A stretch of 10,609 nucleotides of DNA from the NCBI GenBank assembly GCA_900541575.1, contig UQKO01000071.1, positions 1 to 10,609 on the forward strand, in the 5' to 3' direction. Below the pieces are notes generated by a model. It searched no databases, had not been told where the DNA came from, and saw only the letters and a list, made by a program, of their open reading frames with translations. Below, one piece after another: positions 1 to 6,355 of the stretch; position 1 is the stretch's first letter; each line of letters opens with the position of its first letter. Source of the DNA: an uncultured Prevotella sp. (GTDB lineage: Bacteria > Bacteroidota > Bacteroidia > Bacteroidales > Bacteroidaceae). A program made the position numbers and the translations under genes.

Positions 1-55
1 CCGCCGACCCTCTGCTTGTAAGGCAGATGCTCTGAACCAGCTGAGCTAAACGCCC
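1..55 (-). tRNA. tRNA-Val (anticodon UAC), partial at window edge
   Basis: The 55 bases are identical to bases 122-176, which belong to the complete tRNA-Val just downstream. On the minus strand they hold the 5' acceptor strand, D arm, anticodon arm with loop CTTACAA, variable loop and the start of the T arm. The rest lies beyond the left edge. It is the second gene of a tandem pair, 46 nt from the other copy, and is probably transcribed from the same promoter at 199-230. Confidence 0.93.
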
Positions 56-101
56 AAGAAGTTAAAGATCTATCAGAACTAGCAAGTATTCGTATTTATT
101 G

Positions 102-176
102 TGGGCGTTGACGGATTCGAACCGCCGACCCTCTGCTTGTAAGGCAGATGCTCTGAACCAGCTGAGCTAAACGCCC
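102..176 (-). tRNA. tRNA-Val (anticodon UAC)
   Basis: Read on the minus strand this folds into a full cloverleaf of 75 nt. The acceptor GGGCGTT pairs with AACGCCC. The D arm has stem GCTC/GAGC, the anticodon stem is TCTGC/GCAGA around loop CTTACAA, the variable loop is 5 nt, and the T arm carries TTCGAAT. The discriminator is A at 102. No CCA is encoded; the next bases read CA then A-rich. The anticodon UAC (plus-strand 139-141) decodes valine GUN codons. A second identical copy follows in tandem. Confidence 0.95.
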
Positions 177-198
177 TTGTTTCTTCTCGAAAGCGGTG

Positions 199-230
199 CA
201 AAAGTACAAACTTTTTTAATACTAACCAAA
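199..230 (-). promoter_or_regulatory. Bacteroidetes-type promoter for the tRNA-Val pair
   Basis: On the minus strand a -33 box TTTG (227-230) is followed, after exactly 20 nt, by a -7 box TACTTTTG (199-206). This matches the known Bacteroidetes consensus TTTG-N19-21-TAnnTTTG. The predicted transcription start, around 190-193, lies about 15 nt before the tRNA 5' end at 176. The fit is the best evidence in the window for the taxonomic group. Confidence 0.8.
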
Positions 231-285
231 CATTTCAGCAACTTTTTATAGAGCATTCTTCTTTCCATGAGCGTTTAAAACCACC

Positions 286-320
286 AAACACTTTGATTTT
301 CAAAGTGTTTTATTTTTTTT
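286..320 (+). terminator. Intrinsic terminator, plus-strand orientation
   Basis: A perfect 11-bp stem (AAACACTTTGA at 286-296, TCAAAGTGTTT at 300-310) with a TTT loop is followed by a T-rich tail at 308-320 that contains eight consecutive T. The T tail is only on the plus-strand 3' side; on the minus strand the hairpin is followed by GGTGG, so it should act on rightward transcription. No rightward gene is visible upstream of it in the window. Confidence 0.75.
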
Positions 321-550
321 CAAACAAACGACTGATTGGAAACATTTTTCACGTTCCATGGCCTACATTCCGTTTTTCCCTATTATTCTTCCCTTGCTTC
401 TCATCTAATACATCAGAATTTATAGCCCCTCCCTTTTACCTTTACCTAATGCCAAACATATCAACCTATTTCCCCTACATTCCCATCCTTGCATGCATTA
501 ATGCGGCCACAGATTGCGCTCTATTTAGGAAACGCGGCAACAAAATCTTC

Positions 551-590
551 AGCTTTGATGCTTTCACACGAAAGCTTTTATGTAATTTTG
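551..590 (+). promoter_or_regulatory. Probable promoter of pyrKD
   Basis: TAATTTTG at 583-590, followed by CAC, matches the Bacteroidetes -7 box TAnnTTTG and lies 32 nt before the pyrK ATG at 623. No good TTTG -33 box sits at the expected distance; the nearest TTTG is at 554-557, about 25 nt away. A short inverted repeat GCTTT/AAAGC (560-564, 571-575) lies directly upstream of the -7 box and could be an operator, although five base pairs can arise by chance. Confidence 0.5.
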
Positions 591-622
591 CACTTACAAG
601 AATCAAGCAACAAACAATCTTC

Positions 623-1405
623 ATGAAAAAATACGTAAAAGACCTGCAAATAGCAGAGGTGGAGATTCCACGCGAGGGCTATATCCTGCTGAAAATGCAA
701 CCCATTGATGGAATCCTACCAGAGATTATGCCCGGACAATTTGTAGAAATACAAGTGCCCGACTCTCCTACTACTTTTCTGCGTCGACCTATTTCTGTCA
801 ACTTCGTAGACTATGAGAAGAATCAACTTTGGCTCCTCATTCATGCGGTAGGTGATGGCACAAAGCGTTTAGCTCAATGCCAAAAGGGCGATAAACTCAA
901 CTGCATGTTTCCTCTTGGCAATGGATTCACCATCCCCGAGACAGACGGAAAGAAAGTGTTGCTCGTAGGAGGCGGTGTGGGCACAGCCCCCCTACTCTAT
1001 TTTGGAAAGATACTTCGCGAAGCTGGCTGCGAGCCCGTATTCCTGCTTGGCGGACGCACAGGAAATGATTTAATGCAACTGCAAGATTTTGAGCAATATG
1101 GCCGCATCTACGTAACCACAGAAGATGCTTCTATGGGCGAGAAAGGATTCGTGACAAACCATAGTATCTTGACGAAAGAAAAGTTTGACAGCGTTTCCAC
1201 TTGTGGCCCCAAACCTATGATGGTGGCCGTAGCTAGATGGGCAGCCTCGGTAGGAGTTCCTTGCGAAGCTTCACTCGAAAATCTCATGGCTTGTGGTCTA
1301 GGCGCATGTTTGTGCTGCGTAGAAAAAATGAAAGACGGACACAATCTATGTGTATGCAAAGAAGGTCCCGTATTTAATACAGATAAGTTATCATGGCTAG
1401 ATTAA
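623..1405 (+). CDS. pyrK: Dihydroorotate dehydrogenase B, electron-transfer subunit PyrK
   Basis: This 260-residue iron-sulfur flavoprotein passes electrons from the catalytic subunit PyrD to NAD+ in de novo pyrimidine synthesis. The N-terminal ferredoxin-reductase-like FAD domain shows RRPIS at residues 54-58. The NAD-binding domain has GGGVGTAP at 116-123 and CGPKPMM at 194-200. The C-terminus carries the [2Fe-2S] cysteines in the PyrK spacing C224-x4-C229-x2-C232-x12-C245. I chose the ATG at 623 because it gives the usual family length, starts at the conserved MKKYVKDLQI, and lies about 30 nt after a -7 box. An in-frame extension back to 293 is not coding-like. The gene overlaps pyrD by 13 nt, as expected for a stoichiometric heterotetramer. 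Family assignment is secure. Confidence 0.95.
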   Translation: MKKYVKDLQIAEVEIPREGYILLKMQPIDGILPEIMPGQFVEIQVPDSPTTFLRRPISVNFVDYEKNQLWLLIHAVGDGTKRLAQCQKGDKLNCMFPLGNGFTIPETDGKKVLLVGGGVGTAPLLYFGKILREAGCEPVFLLGGRTGNDLMQLQDFEQYGRIYVTTEDASMGEKGFVTNHSILTKEKFDSVSTCGPKPMMVAVARWAASVGVPCEASLENLMACGLGACLCCVEKMKDGHNLCVCKEGPVFNTDKLSWLD

Positions 1406-2298
1406 ATGTAAATATAGGAGGATTGCATCTCCAAAATCCCGTACTAACAGCTTCAGGCACTTTTGGCTACGGCATTGAGTTTGCCGATTTCATCGACCTT
1501 AACCGTTTAGGTGGATTCATTGTAAAAGGTACTACACTCCACTCACGCGAAGGCAACGATTACCCTCGTATGGCCGAAACTCCTTCAGGCATGCTCAACT
1601 GTGTGGGACTTCAAAATAAAGGTGTAGACTACTTCTGCGAACATATATATCCACAACTTAAAGATATCCAAAGCAACGTTTTGGTAAACGTTTCTGGAAA
1701 TTCACCAGAAGATTATGCTGAGTGTGCAGCTCGCATTGATGCGCTTGAAAACATCCCTGGCATAGAACTCAACATATCATGCCCCAACGTAAAGAATGGA
1801 GGCATGGCTTTCGGCGTCACTTGCGAAGGAGCTGCCAGTGTCGTTAAAGCAGTACGCGCTCGTTACCACAAAACGCTTATTGTAAAACTTTCACCCAACG
1901 TGACAAACATTGCCTCCATCGCTCAAGCAGTAGAAGCAGAGGGAGCTGACAGCGTTTCGCTTATCAACACATTGATGGGCATGAGCATTGACATCGAGCG
2001 TCGTCAATCTCGCTTGAGCATAGGTACGGGTGGACTTAGTGGCCCTTGTGTAAAACCTGTTGCATTGCGCATGGTATGGCAAGTAGCCAAAGCCGTAAAA
2101 ATCCCCGTAGTAGGATTAGGCGGTATCATGAATGCCACCGATGCCATTGAATTTCTCATGGCTGGCGCTACAGCCATAGAGATTGGTACAGCCAATTTCA
2201 TTGACCCCACTACCACAATCAAAGTGATTGAAGGCATGAACGAATGGCTCGACAAGCATGGTGTGAAGGATGTTCACGAGATTATTGGATGCCTGTAA
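1393..2298 (+). CDS. pyrD: Dihydroorotate dehydrogenase B, catalytic subunit PyrD (class 1B)
   Basis: This 301-residue cytosolic FMN TIM-barrel enzyme oxidises dihydroorotate to orotate and works with PyrK. Visible signatures are the N-terminal barrel segment NPVLTASGTFGYG (residues 15-27), the substrate-loop stretch TPSGMLNCVGLQNKG (63-77), and LNISCPNVKNGG (126-137), whose Cys130 is the catalytic base. Class 1 enzymes use Cys here, whereas membrane class 2 enzymes use Ser. Further on are KLSPNVT, INTLMGM and GGLSGP, and the FMN-phosphate region GLGGI and GTANF. The length is normal for class 1B. There is no N-terminal membrane helix, and the PyrK partner supports class 1B over 1A. The start overlaps the end of pyrK. 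A 14-bp hairpin about 105 nt after the stop probably ends the transcript. Confidence 0.96.
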   Translation: MARLNVNIGGLHLQNPVLTASGTFGYGIEFADFIDLNRLGGFIVKGTTLHSREGNDYPRMAETPSGMLNCVGLQNKGVDYFCEHIYPQLKDIQSNVLVNVSGNSPEDYAECAARIDALENIPGIELNISCPNVKNGGMAFGVTCEGAASVVKAVRARYHKTLIVKLSPNVTNIASIAQAVEAEGADSVSLINTLMGMSIDIERRQSRLSIGTGGLSGPCVKPVALRMVWQVAKAVKIPVVGLGGIMNATDAIEFLMAGATAIEIGTANFIDPTTTIKVIEGMNEWLDKHGVKDVHEIIGCL

Positions 2299-2404
2299 AG
2301 ACACCTTTCAGTTATAGGGTGAGCTTATAGGTTTCCACATCTCCTACCACTAATTCTAACCTTTCACAACTCGCCATCAGAATCTACCATATTTCAGCAT
2401 AAGA

Positions 2405-2446
2405 CAATACGCACACAAGCTCTTTCCGAGATTTGTGTGCGTATTG
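2405..2446 (+). terminator. Hairpin, probable terminator of pyrKD
   Basis: A perfect 14-bp inverted repeat, CAATACGCACACAA (2405-2418) and TTGTGTGCGTATTG (2433-2446), encloses a 14-nt loop about 105 nt after the pyrD stop. The following bases, CTTTATAG, are only weakly T-rich, so this is not a textbook intrinsic terminator on either strand. Its position and perfect stem still make transcript end or 3' stabilisation the likeliest role. Confidence 0.6.
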
Positions 2447-2572
2447 CTTTATAGGTGACTCTTATAGATTCTTGAAGTTTACTAAATAAGAAGGGAGGGC
2501 GGACTGAAAATACAATAAACGCCAACTAAACGCTAAAGAAGGGTCTTCATTTTCCTTTTTAATTGCGAATAG

Positions 2573-2604
2573 TTCACATTATATAAGGAATTTGTCTATA
2601 TTTG
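2573..2604 (+). promoter_or_regulatory. Candidate promoter of the restriction operon
   Basis: TATATTTG at 2597-2604, followed by C, is a full match to the Bacteroidetes -7 box TAnnTTTG. The tetramer 20 nt upstream (TTCA, 2573-2576) matches the -33 TTTG only partly. A start near 2610 would give a leader of roughly 190 nt before the regulator ATG. No better box is visible closer to the gene. Confidence 0.5.
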
Positions 2605-2620
2605 CATGATACTTAGCTAT

Positions 2621-2691
2621 CAAGTTTTCAGCTCAAACTTGAACGTGCTGAATTTTCGTGCAAGTCCGAATGCAATCAAGTTTGCACGTTC
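2621..2691 (+). promoter_or_regulatory. Overlapping inverted repeats in the operon leader
   Basis: Three complementary pairs overlap. CAAGTTT (2621-2627) pairs with AAACTTG (2635-2641). CAAACTTG (2634-2641) can instead pair with CAAGTTTG (2677-2684). GAACGTGC (2641-2648) pairs with GCACGTTC (2684-2691). Because 2634-2641 is shared, the RNA could adopt alternative folds. The DNA could equally be a regulator-binding site or part of a dispersed repeat, since 2641-2685 recurs inverted near 10448-10491. The function is not known. Confidence 0.4.
2641..2685 (+). repeat. Left copy of an inverted repeat of about 45 bp flanking the defence operon
   Basis: The reverse complement of this segment aligns with 10448-10491 at 38 of 45 columns by my hand alignment (six mismatches, one single-base gap). 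The best-conserved core is the 10-base block CGTGCAAGT plus its neighbour on the left, and CAATCAAG. The two copies lie just outside the five-gene operon in inverted orientation. It may be a terminal repeat of a mobile unit or a dispersed intergenic repeat of the host. Confidence 0.5.
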
Positions 2692-2800
2692 ATCCCCCTC
2701 TTAATCCGAAATGAAGATGAGTATACCTAATCACACGCCCATGAGATAAAGAAAACTTTCTTTAGAGAGAACTTGAGTTATATATTAAAGATGTGTCACG

Positions 2801-3013
2801 ATGGACAGAAAATTGAATAGAATTAAAGCCGTATTGGCTGATAAGGACAAAACGAACAAATGGTTAGCGGAGCAGCTGGGCAAGGACCCTGCTACGGTTA
2901 GCAAGTGGTGTACCAATGCCAGCCAGCCCTCATTAGAGACCTTGCTGATAATTGCCAAGCTCCTAAGTGTGGAGGTGAACGACCTGGTGCGTCTGGAGGC
3001 CGTGAACGATTAA
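2801..3013 (+). CDS. Small XRE (Cro/CI-type) helix-turn-helix regulator
   Basis: This 70-residue protein is essentially one Cro/CI DNA-binding domain. Helices 2 and 3 of the helix-turn-helix fall at about residues 19-38, reading NKWLAEQLGKDPATVSKWCT. The motif is followed by the conserved PSLETLLIIAKLLSVEVNDL stretch (43-62) of the XRE fold. It is the first gene of the operon, 18 nt before the mod ATG at 3032. It could control expression of the methyltransferase and restriction genes in the way C proteins do in other restriction systems; that role is inference from position and size. There is no Shine-Dalgarno, as is usual in this phylum. No other domain is present. The family call is firm and the regulatory target is not known. 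Confidence 0.88.
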   Translation: MDRKLNRIKAVLADKDKTNKWLAEQLGKDPATVSKWCTNASQPSLETLLIIAKLLSVEVNDLVRLEAVND

Positions 3014-3031
3014 CGATAAGAAGACTTGAAT

Positions 3032-4918
3032 ATGATAAAAGATATAATGAATCACAACGCTGATGCAGTAGCGGGACAGAAAGAAATGGATGCGCTGAAG
3101 AAGTACTTCCCTCAGTGCTTCCATGCTGACGGCGAATTTGACATAGAGGCTTTCAAGGCTGCATTGCCTGGAGGAACTACCATTACGGATGAGACAAGCG
3201 GTTTCAACTGGTTGGGCAAGAACTACGCTCGTATGCTTACCAACATGGACACCACTACGCTCATTCGTCCTGACGAGGAGCATAATGCTAAGCCAGAGAA
3301 CAAGGATAGCCAGAATGTATATATCAGTGGTGATAATCTGGATGCGCTGCAGCATTTGGTGAAATCGTATAGTGGCAAGGTGAAGGTGATTTATATCGAC
3401 CCTCCTTATAACACTGGCTCTGATGGCTTTGTGTATAATGACAAGTTCAACTTCACTGCTGAAGAGCTTGCCAAGCGCTTGGATGTAAGTCGTGAGCGTG
3501 CAGAGCGCATTCTCTCTATGACTCGTCGTGGAAGTGCCAGCCATGCCGCGTGGCTCACCTTTATGTTGCCTCGTCTTTCGTTCGCACGCGATTTGCTGAC
3601 TGATGATGGAGTAATTTTTATTTCTATTGATGATAATGAGCAGGCTAATTTGAAGAGGTTGTGTGACGAGGTGTTTGGTGAACAATGTTTCATTGGAACT
3701 TTCTTGTGGAAAAAAAGACAGCAAGTAGATAGCCGTACAACAAATGGAGTTTCAAGAGACCAAGATTATTTGTTTTGCTATTCCAAAGAGGAAGAAGGAA
3801 GAATTAGAGGAAAGTTTTCTGATAAATCAAAATACTCAAATCCGGATAATGATCCACGAGGTGATTGGATGAGCGATAATATGGTTGGACTGGCTACAGA
3901 GTCTCAAAGACCTAATTTACATTATGACTTGACTAATCCACAAACTGGTATTACCTATAAATGCCCACCAACAGGATGGCGATATGAGCGATCGAGAATG
4001 GAGCAGTTAATGCAAAATGGGGAGGTACTTTTTCCAAAAAATAAAAATGGAAGACCCAGAAGAAAGAAATTTTTAAAGGATGTGCAAAGTGAATTTACAG
4101 GTTTTAGTACGTTCTTTGATACAGTTTATAGTAGTCAAGGCACCAGAGAGGTAATTGAACTTTTTGATGGAAAAGATTATTTCGATTTCCCGAAGCCAGT
4201 CGATTATGTTAGACAAATCATCGAACAGGGAATTGCACCAACATGTTCTAAGGAAGTAATTTGCATTGATTTTTTCGGTGGTTCATCGACTACAGCTCAG
4301 GCTGTTATGGAACTAAATACGATGGGAAATAAGATTCATTTCATTCTTGTTCAAATTCCTGAATTATATTCAGAGAATTCAGAAGCTGCCAAAGCAGGCT
4401 ACAAAACCATCGACGAAGTCGGCATGGAGCGCATCAAGCGAGCCGCCAAAAAGATTCATGATGAGAACCCACTCTTTGCAGGTGACCTTGGCTTCAAGCA
4501 TTATACTTTGGAAGAACCCAAGGAAGATGCATTGCTGCAGATGGAGCAGTTTGACCCATCTAATGACCTTATGACCACATTGGAAGTAAAGGACTTTGGC
4601 TTAGAGACCGTGCTCCGCACATGGCTTGTGGCTGACGGCTATGGTTTGACTGAGGATGCCGAGGAAGTGATGCTTGGCGATTATAAAGCCTACTGGAAGG
4701 AGGACCACCTCTATATGATAAATCCAGACCATGACTTTAATGAAAGTAGCATCGCAGCCTTGATGGATAAGTATAATGGTGAGCCATTCTCCCCTCATAA
4801 TATCGTCATCTTCGGCTATAGCTTCGGCTTCACCCATCGTGAAGAACTGCAGAAGAACCTCCGCACGCTGAAGGATGGCAACAAGACTTTGACTGTGAAC
4901 ATAGATGTAAGATATTAA
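3032..4918 (+). CDS. mod: Type III restriction-modification DNA methyltransferase (Mod), adenine-N6 type
   Basis: In a type III system Mod recognises the site, methylates adenine N6 using S-adenosylmethionine, and guides Res. This 628-residue protein has the beta-class order. Catalytic motif IV DPPYNTG is at residues 123-129, a variable central target-recognition region at about 222-385, then motif X-like FPKPVDY (387-393) and AdoMet-binding motif I DFFGGSSTT (413-421). Motif I has Ser where FxGxG has its last Gly, a substitution I recall in other type III Mods. I chose ATG at 3032; an in-frame TTG at 3026 would add two residues, and ATG 3047 is also possible. Bases from about 3600 to 4380 are markedly AT-richer (30-37% GC in sampled 60-base rows) than the ends (45-57%), suggesting an exchanged recognition segment. 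The ATPase gene follows after 12 nt. Confidence 0.93.
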   Translation: MIKDIMNHNADAVAGQKEMDALKKYFPQCFHADGEFDIEAFKAALPGGTTITDETSGFNWLGKNYARMLTNMDTTTLIRPDEEHNAKPENKDSQNVYISGDNLDALQHLVKSYSGKVKVIYIDPPYNTGSDGFVYNDKFNFTAEELAKRLDVSRERAERILSMTRRGSASHAAWLTFMLPRLSFARDLLTDDGVIFISIDDNEQANLKRLCDEVFGEQCFIGTFLWKKRQQVDSRTTNGVSRDQDYLFCYSKEEEGRIRGKFSDKSKYSNPDNDPRGDWMSDNMVGLATESQRPNLHYDLTNPQTGITYKCPPTGWRYERSRMEQLMQNGEVLFPKNKNGRPRRKKFLKDVQSEFTGFSTFFDTVYSSQGTREVIELFDGKDYFDFPKPVDYVRQIIEQGIAPTCSKEVICIDFFGGSSTTAQAVMELNTMGNKIHFILVQIPELYSENSEAAKAGYKTIDEVGMERIKRAAKKIHDENPLFAGDLGFKHYTLEEPKEDALLQMEQFDPSNDLMTTLEVKDFGLETVLRTWLVADGYGLTEDAEEVMLGDYKAYWKEDHLYMINPDHDFNESSIAALMDKYNGEPFSPHNIVIFGYSFGFTHREELQKNLRTLKDGNKTLTVNIDVRY

Positions 4919-4930
4919 AAACAACATACG

Positions 4931-6355
4931 ATGTATCTAAAGAAATTACATATCAGCAACTTCCGTTGCTTCCGCGACTACACCATTGAGTTCGCACCAG
5001 GTGTAACCGTGCTATTCGGTAAGAATGGTTCGGGCAAGTCTACATTGATACATGCTATACATAAGGCATTGAGCTTCGCTTTCAAAAATGACAAAATGGG
5101 GGAAGGTGAAATCACATTGTCTCCAGGCTTTTCTTCTCTCAAGCCTAATCAATATAAAAAGAAGGAAGATATCGTTAGAGACGAAAAGTCTGGTTTCCCT
5201 CTTCCAGATATAAATATTCATGCAGAAGCAGACTTCCAGAATGCCAACCTGACATGGGATATGTATGCTCTTACATCAACATTTGCTTTGCAGTCATCGA
5301 AATATAAAACAGCTTATCAGCAGTTGATGTCAAGGATCAAAGAAACAGGTACTTTCCCCGTATTCGCCTATTTCTCTGATAGTTTTCCGCATATATCAAC
5401 TAAAGCGTCAACTTTGTCAAAGGTCCAGTTGTCTTTGCGTAATTTGGGCTATTTGGGTTGGGATGACGAGACAGCCTATTCCGATCTCTGGATTACCAGA
5501 TTAACAAAAATCTGGACCATGTGGGATAGAGCTAAGATGAATGTGAGACATGAAGAAGCGGCTTTGGCTAATTGTGAAAATCTCAAGGCATCAGGAATTA
5601 TTAATGAAAACGAATATTGTGAAGATGTAAATCTGCATCGGACAAGACTGGAAATCGCTCAAAAAGATTTCGATAAATATAATCCAGAAATATCTTCTAT
5701 TCGGGAGTGTCTTGTTAATTTTTCAAAGAAACTGCCAGGCATCGATGTTTTGGATTTCTTTGTTAGTGTTTATGAAGAAGATGGACTCTGTCTGGAAACT
5801 AAGGATGGACAGAACCCACAATTCGAGAAGTTGCCAGCTGGTTACAAGCGTATTTTCTATATGGCTCTTGACATAGCTTACCGTTCATATATTCTAAATG
5901 GAAATACTGATTATGAAGGCATCGTTGTCATTGATGAAATCGATTTGCACTTGCATCCTGCATTAGAGCAAGTTGTTCTCCAGTGCTTCCAAGAAACTTT
6001 CCCAAACATTCAGTTTATTGTTTCTACACATTCACCACTGGTGTTGACGGATATAGATACTGTTACTGGCAGAAACAAGGTGATGCGTATGACTCCTGCG
6101 TGCGATGCTCCAGAGGAATGCCGCAATATATATGGTATAGACTACAATCAGATGTTAGAAGAGATCATGGGTGTGCGCAAGCGCAAACCAGAGATTCAAG
6201 AACTCTTCGACAAGGCATGGGATGAAGTGGCAGAGAAAAATACAGAGGCAGCAAAGGCAATAGTAGATAAACTCGAAGCAAAGACTCCTGCCGACCAAAT
6301 AGAATTGATTCAACTGCGTGCGATCATAAACCGTATTGAAATTATTGGCAAATGA
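4931..6355 (+). CDS. ABC/OLD-type AAA ATPase, PtuA-like (Septu)
   Basis: This 474-residue P-loop ATPase is of the RecF/SMC-like AAA_15/AAA_21 group. The N-terminal half-site starts LHISNFRCF with Walker A GKNGSGKST (30-38). A long middle insert follows, with a probable helical or coiled segment around 195-265. The ABC signature-like LPAGYKR is at 301-307, Walker B IVVIDEID at 331-338 followed by HLHP, and the H-switch STHSP at 365-369. There is no TOPRIM domain, which argues against OLD nucleases, and no zinc hook, which argues against Rad50/RloC. The C-terminal part (400-474) is helical. The next gene is an HNH nuclease overlapping by ATGA, the PtuA-PtuB arrangement of Septu, where the ATPase is thought to sense infection and control the nuclease. 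Placement between mod and res is unusual. The family is certain; the Septu role is inferred. Confidence 0.85.
   Translation: MYLKKLHISNFRCFRDYTIEFAPGVTVLFGKNGSGKSTLIHAIHKALSFAFKNDKMGEGEITLSPGFSSLKPNQYKKKEDIVRDEKSGFPLPDINIHAEADFQNANLTWDMYALTSTFALQSSKYKTAYQQLMSRIKETGTFPVFAYFSDSFPHISTKASTLSKVQLSLRNLGYLGWDDETAYSDLWITRLTKIWTMWDRAKMNVRHEEAALANCENLKASGIINENEYCEDVNLHRTRLEIAQKDFDKYNPEISSIRECLVNFSKKLPGIDVLDFFVSVYEEDGLCLETKDGQNPQFEKLPAGYKRIFYMALDIAYRSYILNGNTDYEGIVVIDEIDLHLHPALEQVVLQCFQETFPNIQFIVSTHSPLVLTDIDTVTGRNKVMRMTPACDAPEECRNIYGIDYNQMLEEIMGVRKRKPEIQELFDKAWDEVAEKNTEAAKAIVDKLEAKTPADQIELIQLRAIINRIEIIGK

Larger units (their letters stand above)
177..622. other. 446-bp gene-free region between tRNA-Val and pyrK
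   Basis: This stretch holds the minus-strand tRNA promoter (199-230), a plus-strand terminator hairpin (286-320) and the pyrK promoter region (about 551-590). Between 321 and 550 the sequence is rich in T and C with no recognisable gene. It has a 10-bp perfect palindrome GCATTAATGC at 495-504. The frame of pyrK happens to stay open back to 293, but that part reads as F/P/S-rich low-complexity peptide and is not supported as coding. Confidence 0.7.
2299..2800. other. 502-bp intergenic region between pyrD and the defence operon
   Basis: No gene is supported here. The region contains the pyrKD terminator hairpin (2405-2446), two similar 19-20 nt direct repeats around it (2312-2331 and 2449-2467, both beginning TTATAGG), a -7 box at 2597-2604, and a complex of overlapping inverted repeats at 2621-2691. 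Bases 2692-2800 form the remaining leader of the regulator gene, with no further motif that I recognise. Confidence 0.7.

Noticed and set aside
293..622. In-frame upstream extension of pyrK by 110 codons
   Set aside because: The extension is low-complexity F/P/S/Y-rich peptide with no family match to PyrK, it starts inside a terminator hairpin, and a -7 box lies at 583-590 just before the ATG at 623, which gives the normal PyrK length.
2621..2691. CRISPR-like repeat unit
   Set aside because: The repeated words are 7-8 nt, inverted and overlapping, without regular spacing or repeat-spacer units.
3710..3716. Phase-variable repeat tract in mod
   Set aside because: Many type III mod genes switch by long simple repeats. 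Here the longest candidate is a run of seven A, and no tandem tetra- or pentanucleotide array is present in the gene or its leader.
2963..3724. Minus-strand open frame of 253 codons opposite mod
   Set aside because: It lies wholly over the regulator end and the conserved part of mod, has no recognisable domain, and its length follows from the codon use of the real gene on the other strand.
4931..6355. ATPase as OLD nuclease, Rad50/RloC or PrrC-type anticodon nuclease
   Set aside because: No TOPRIM acidic motif follows the ATPase, there is no CxxC zinc hook, and I see no PrrC-like nuclease C-terminus; the adjacent HNH gene supplies the nuclease.
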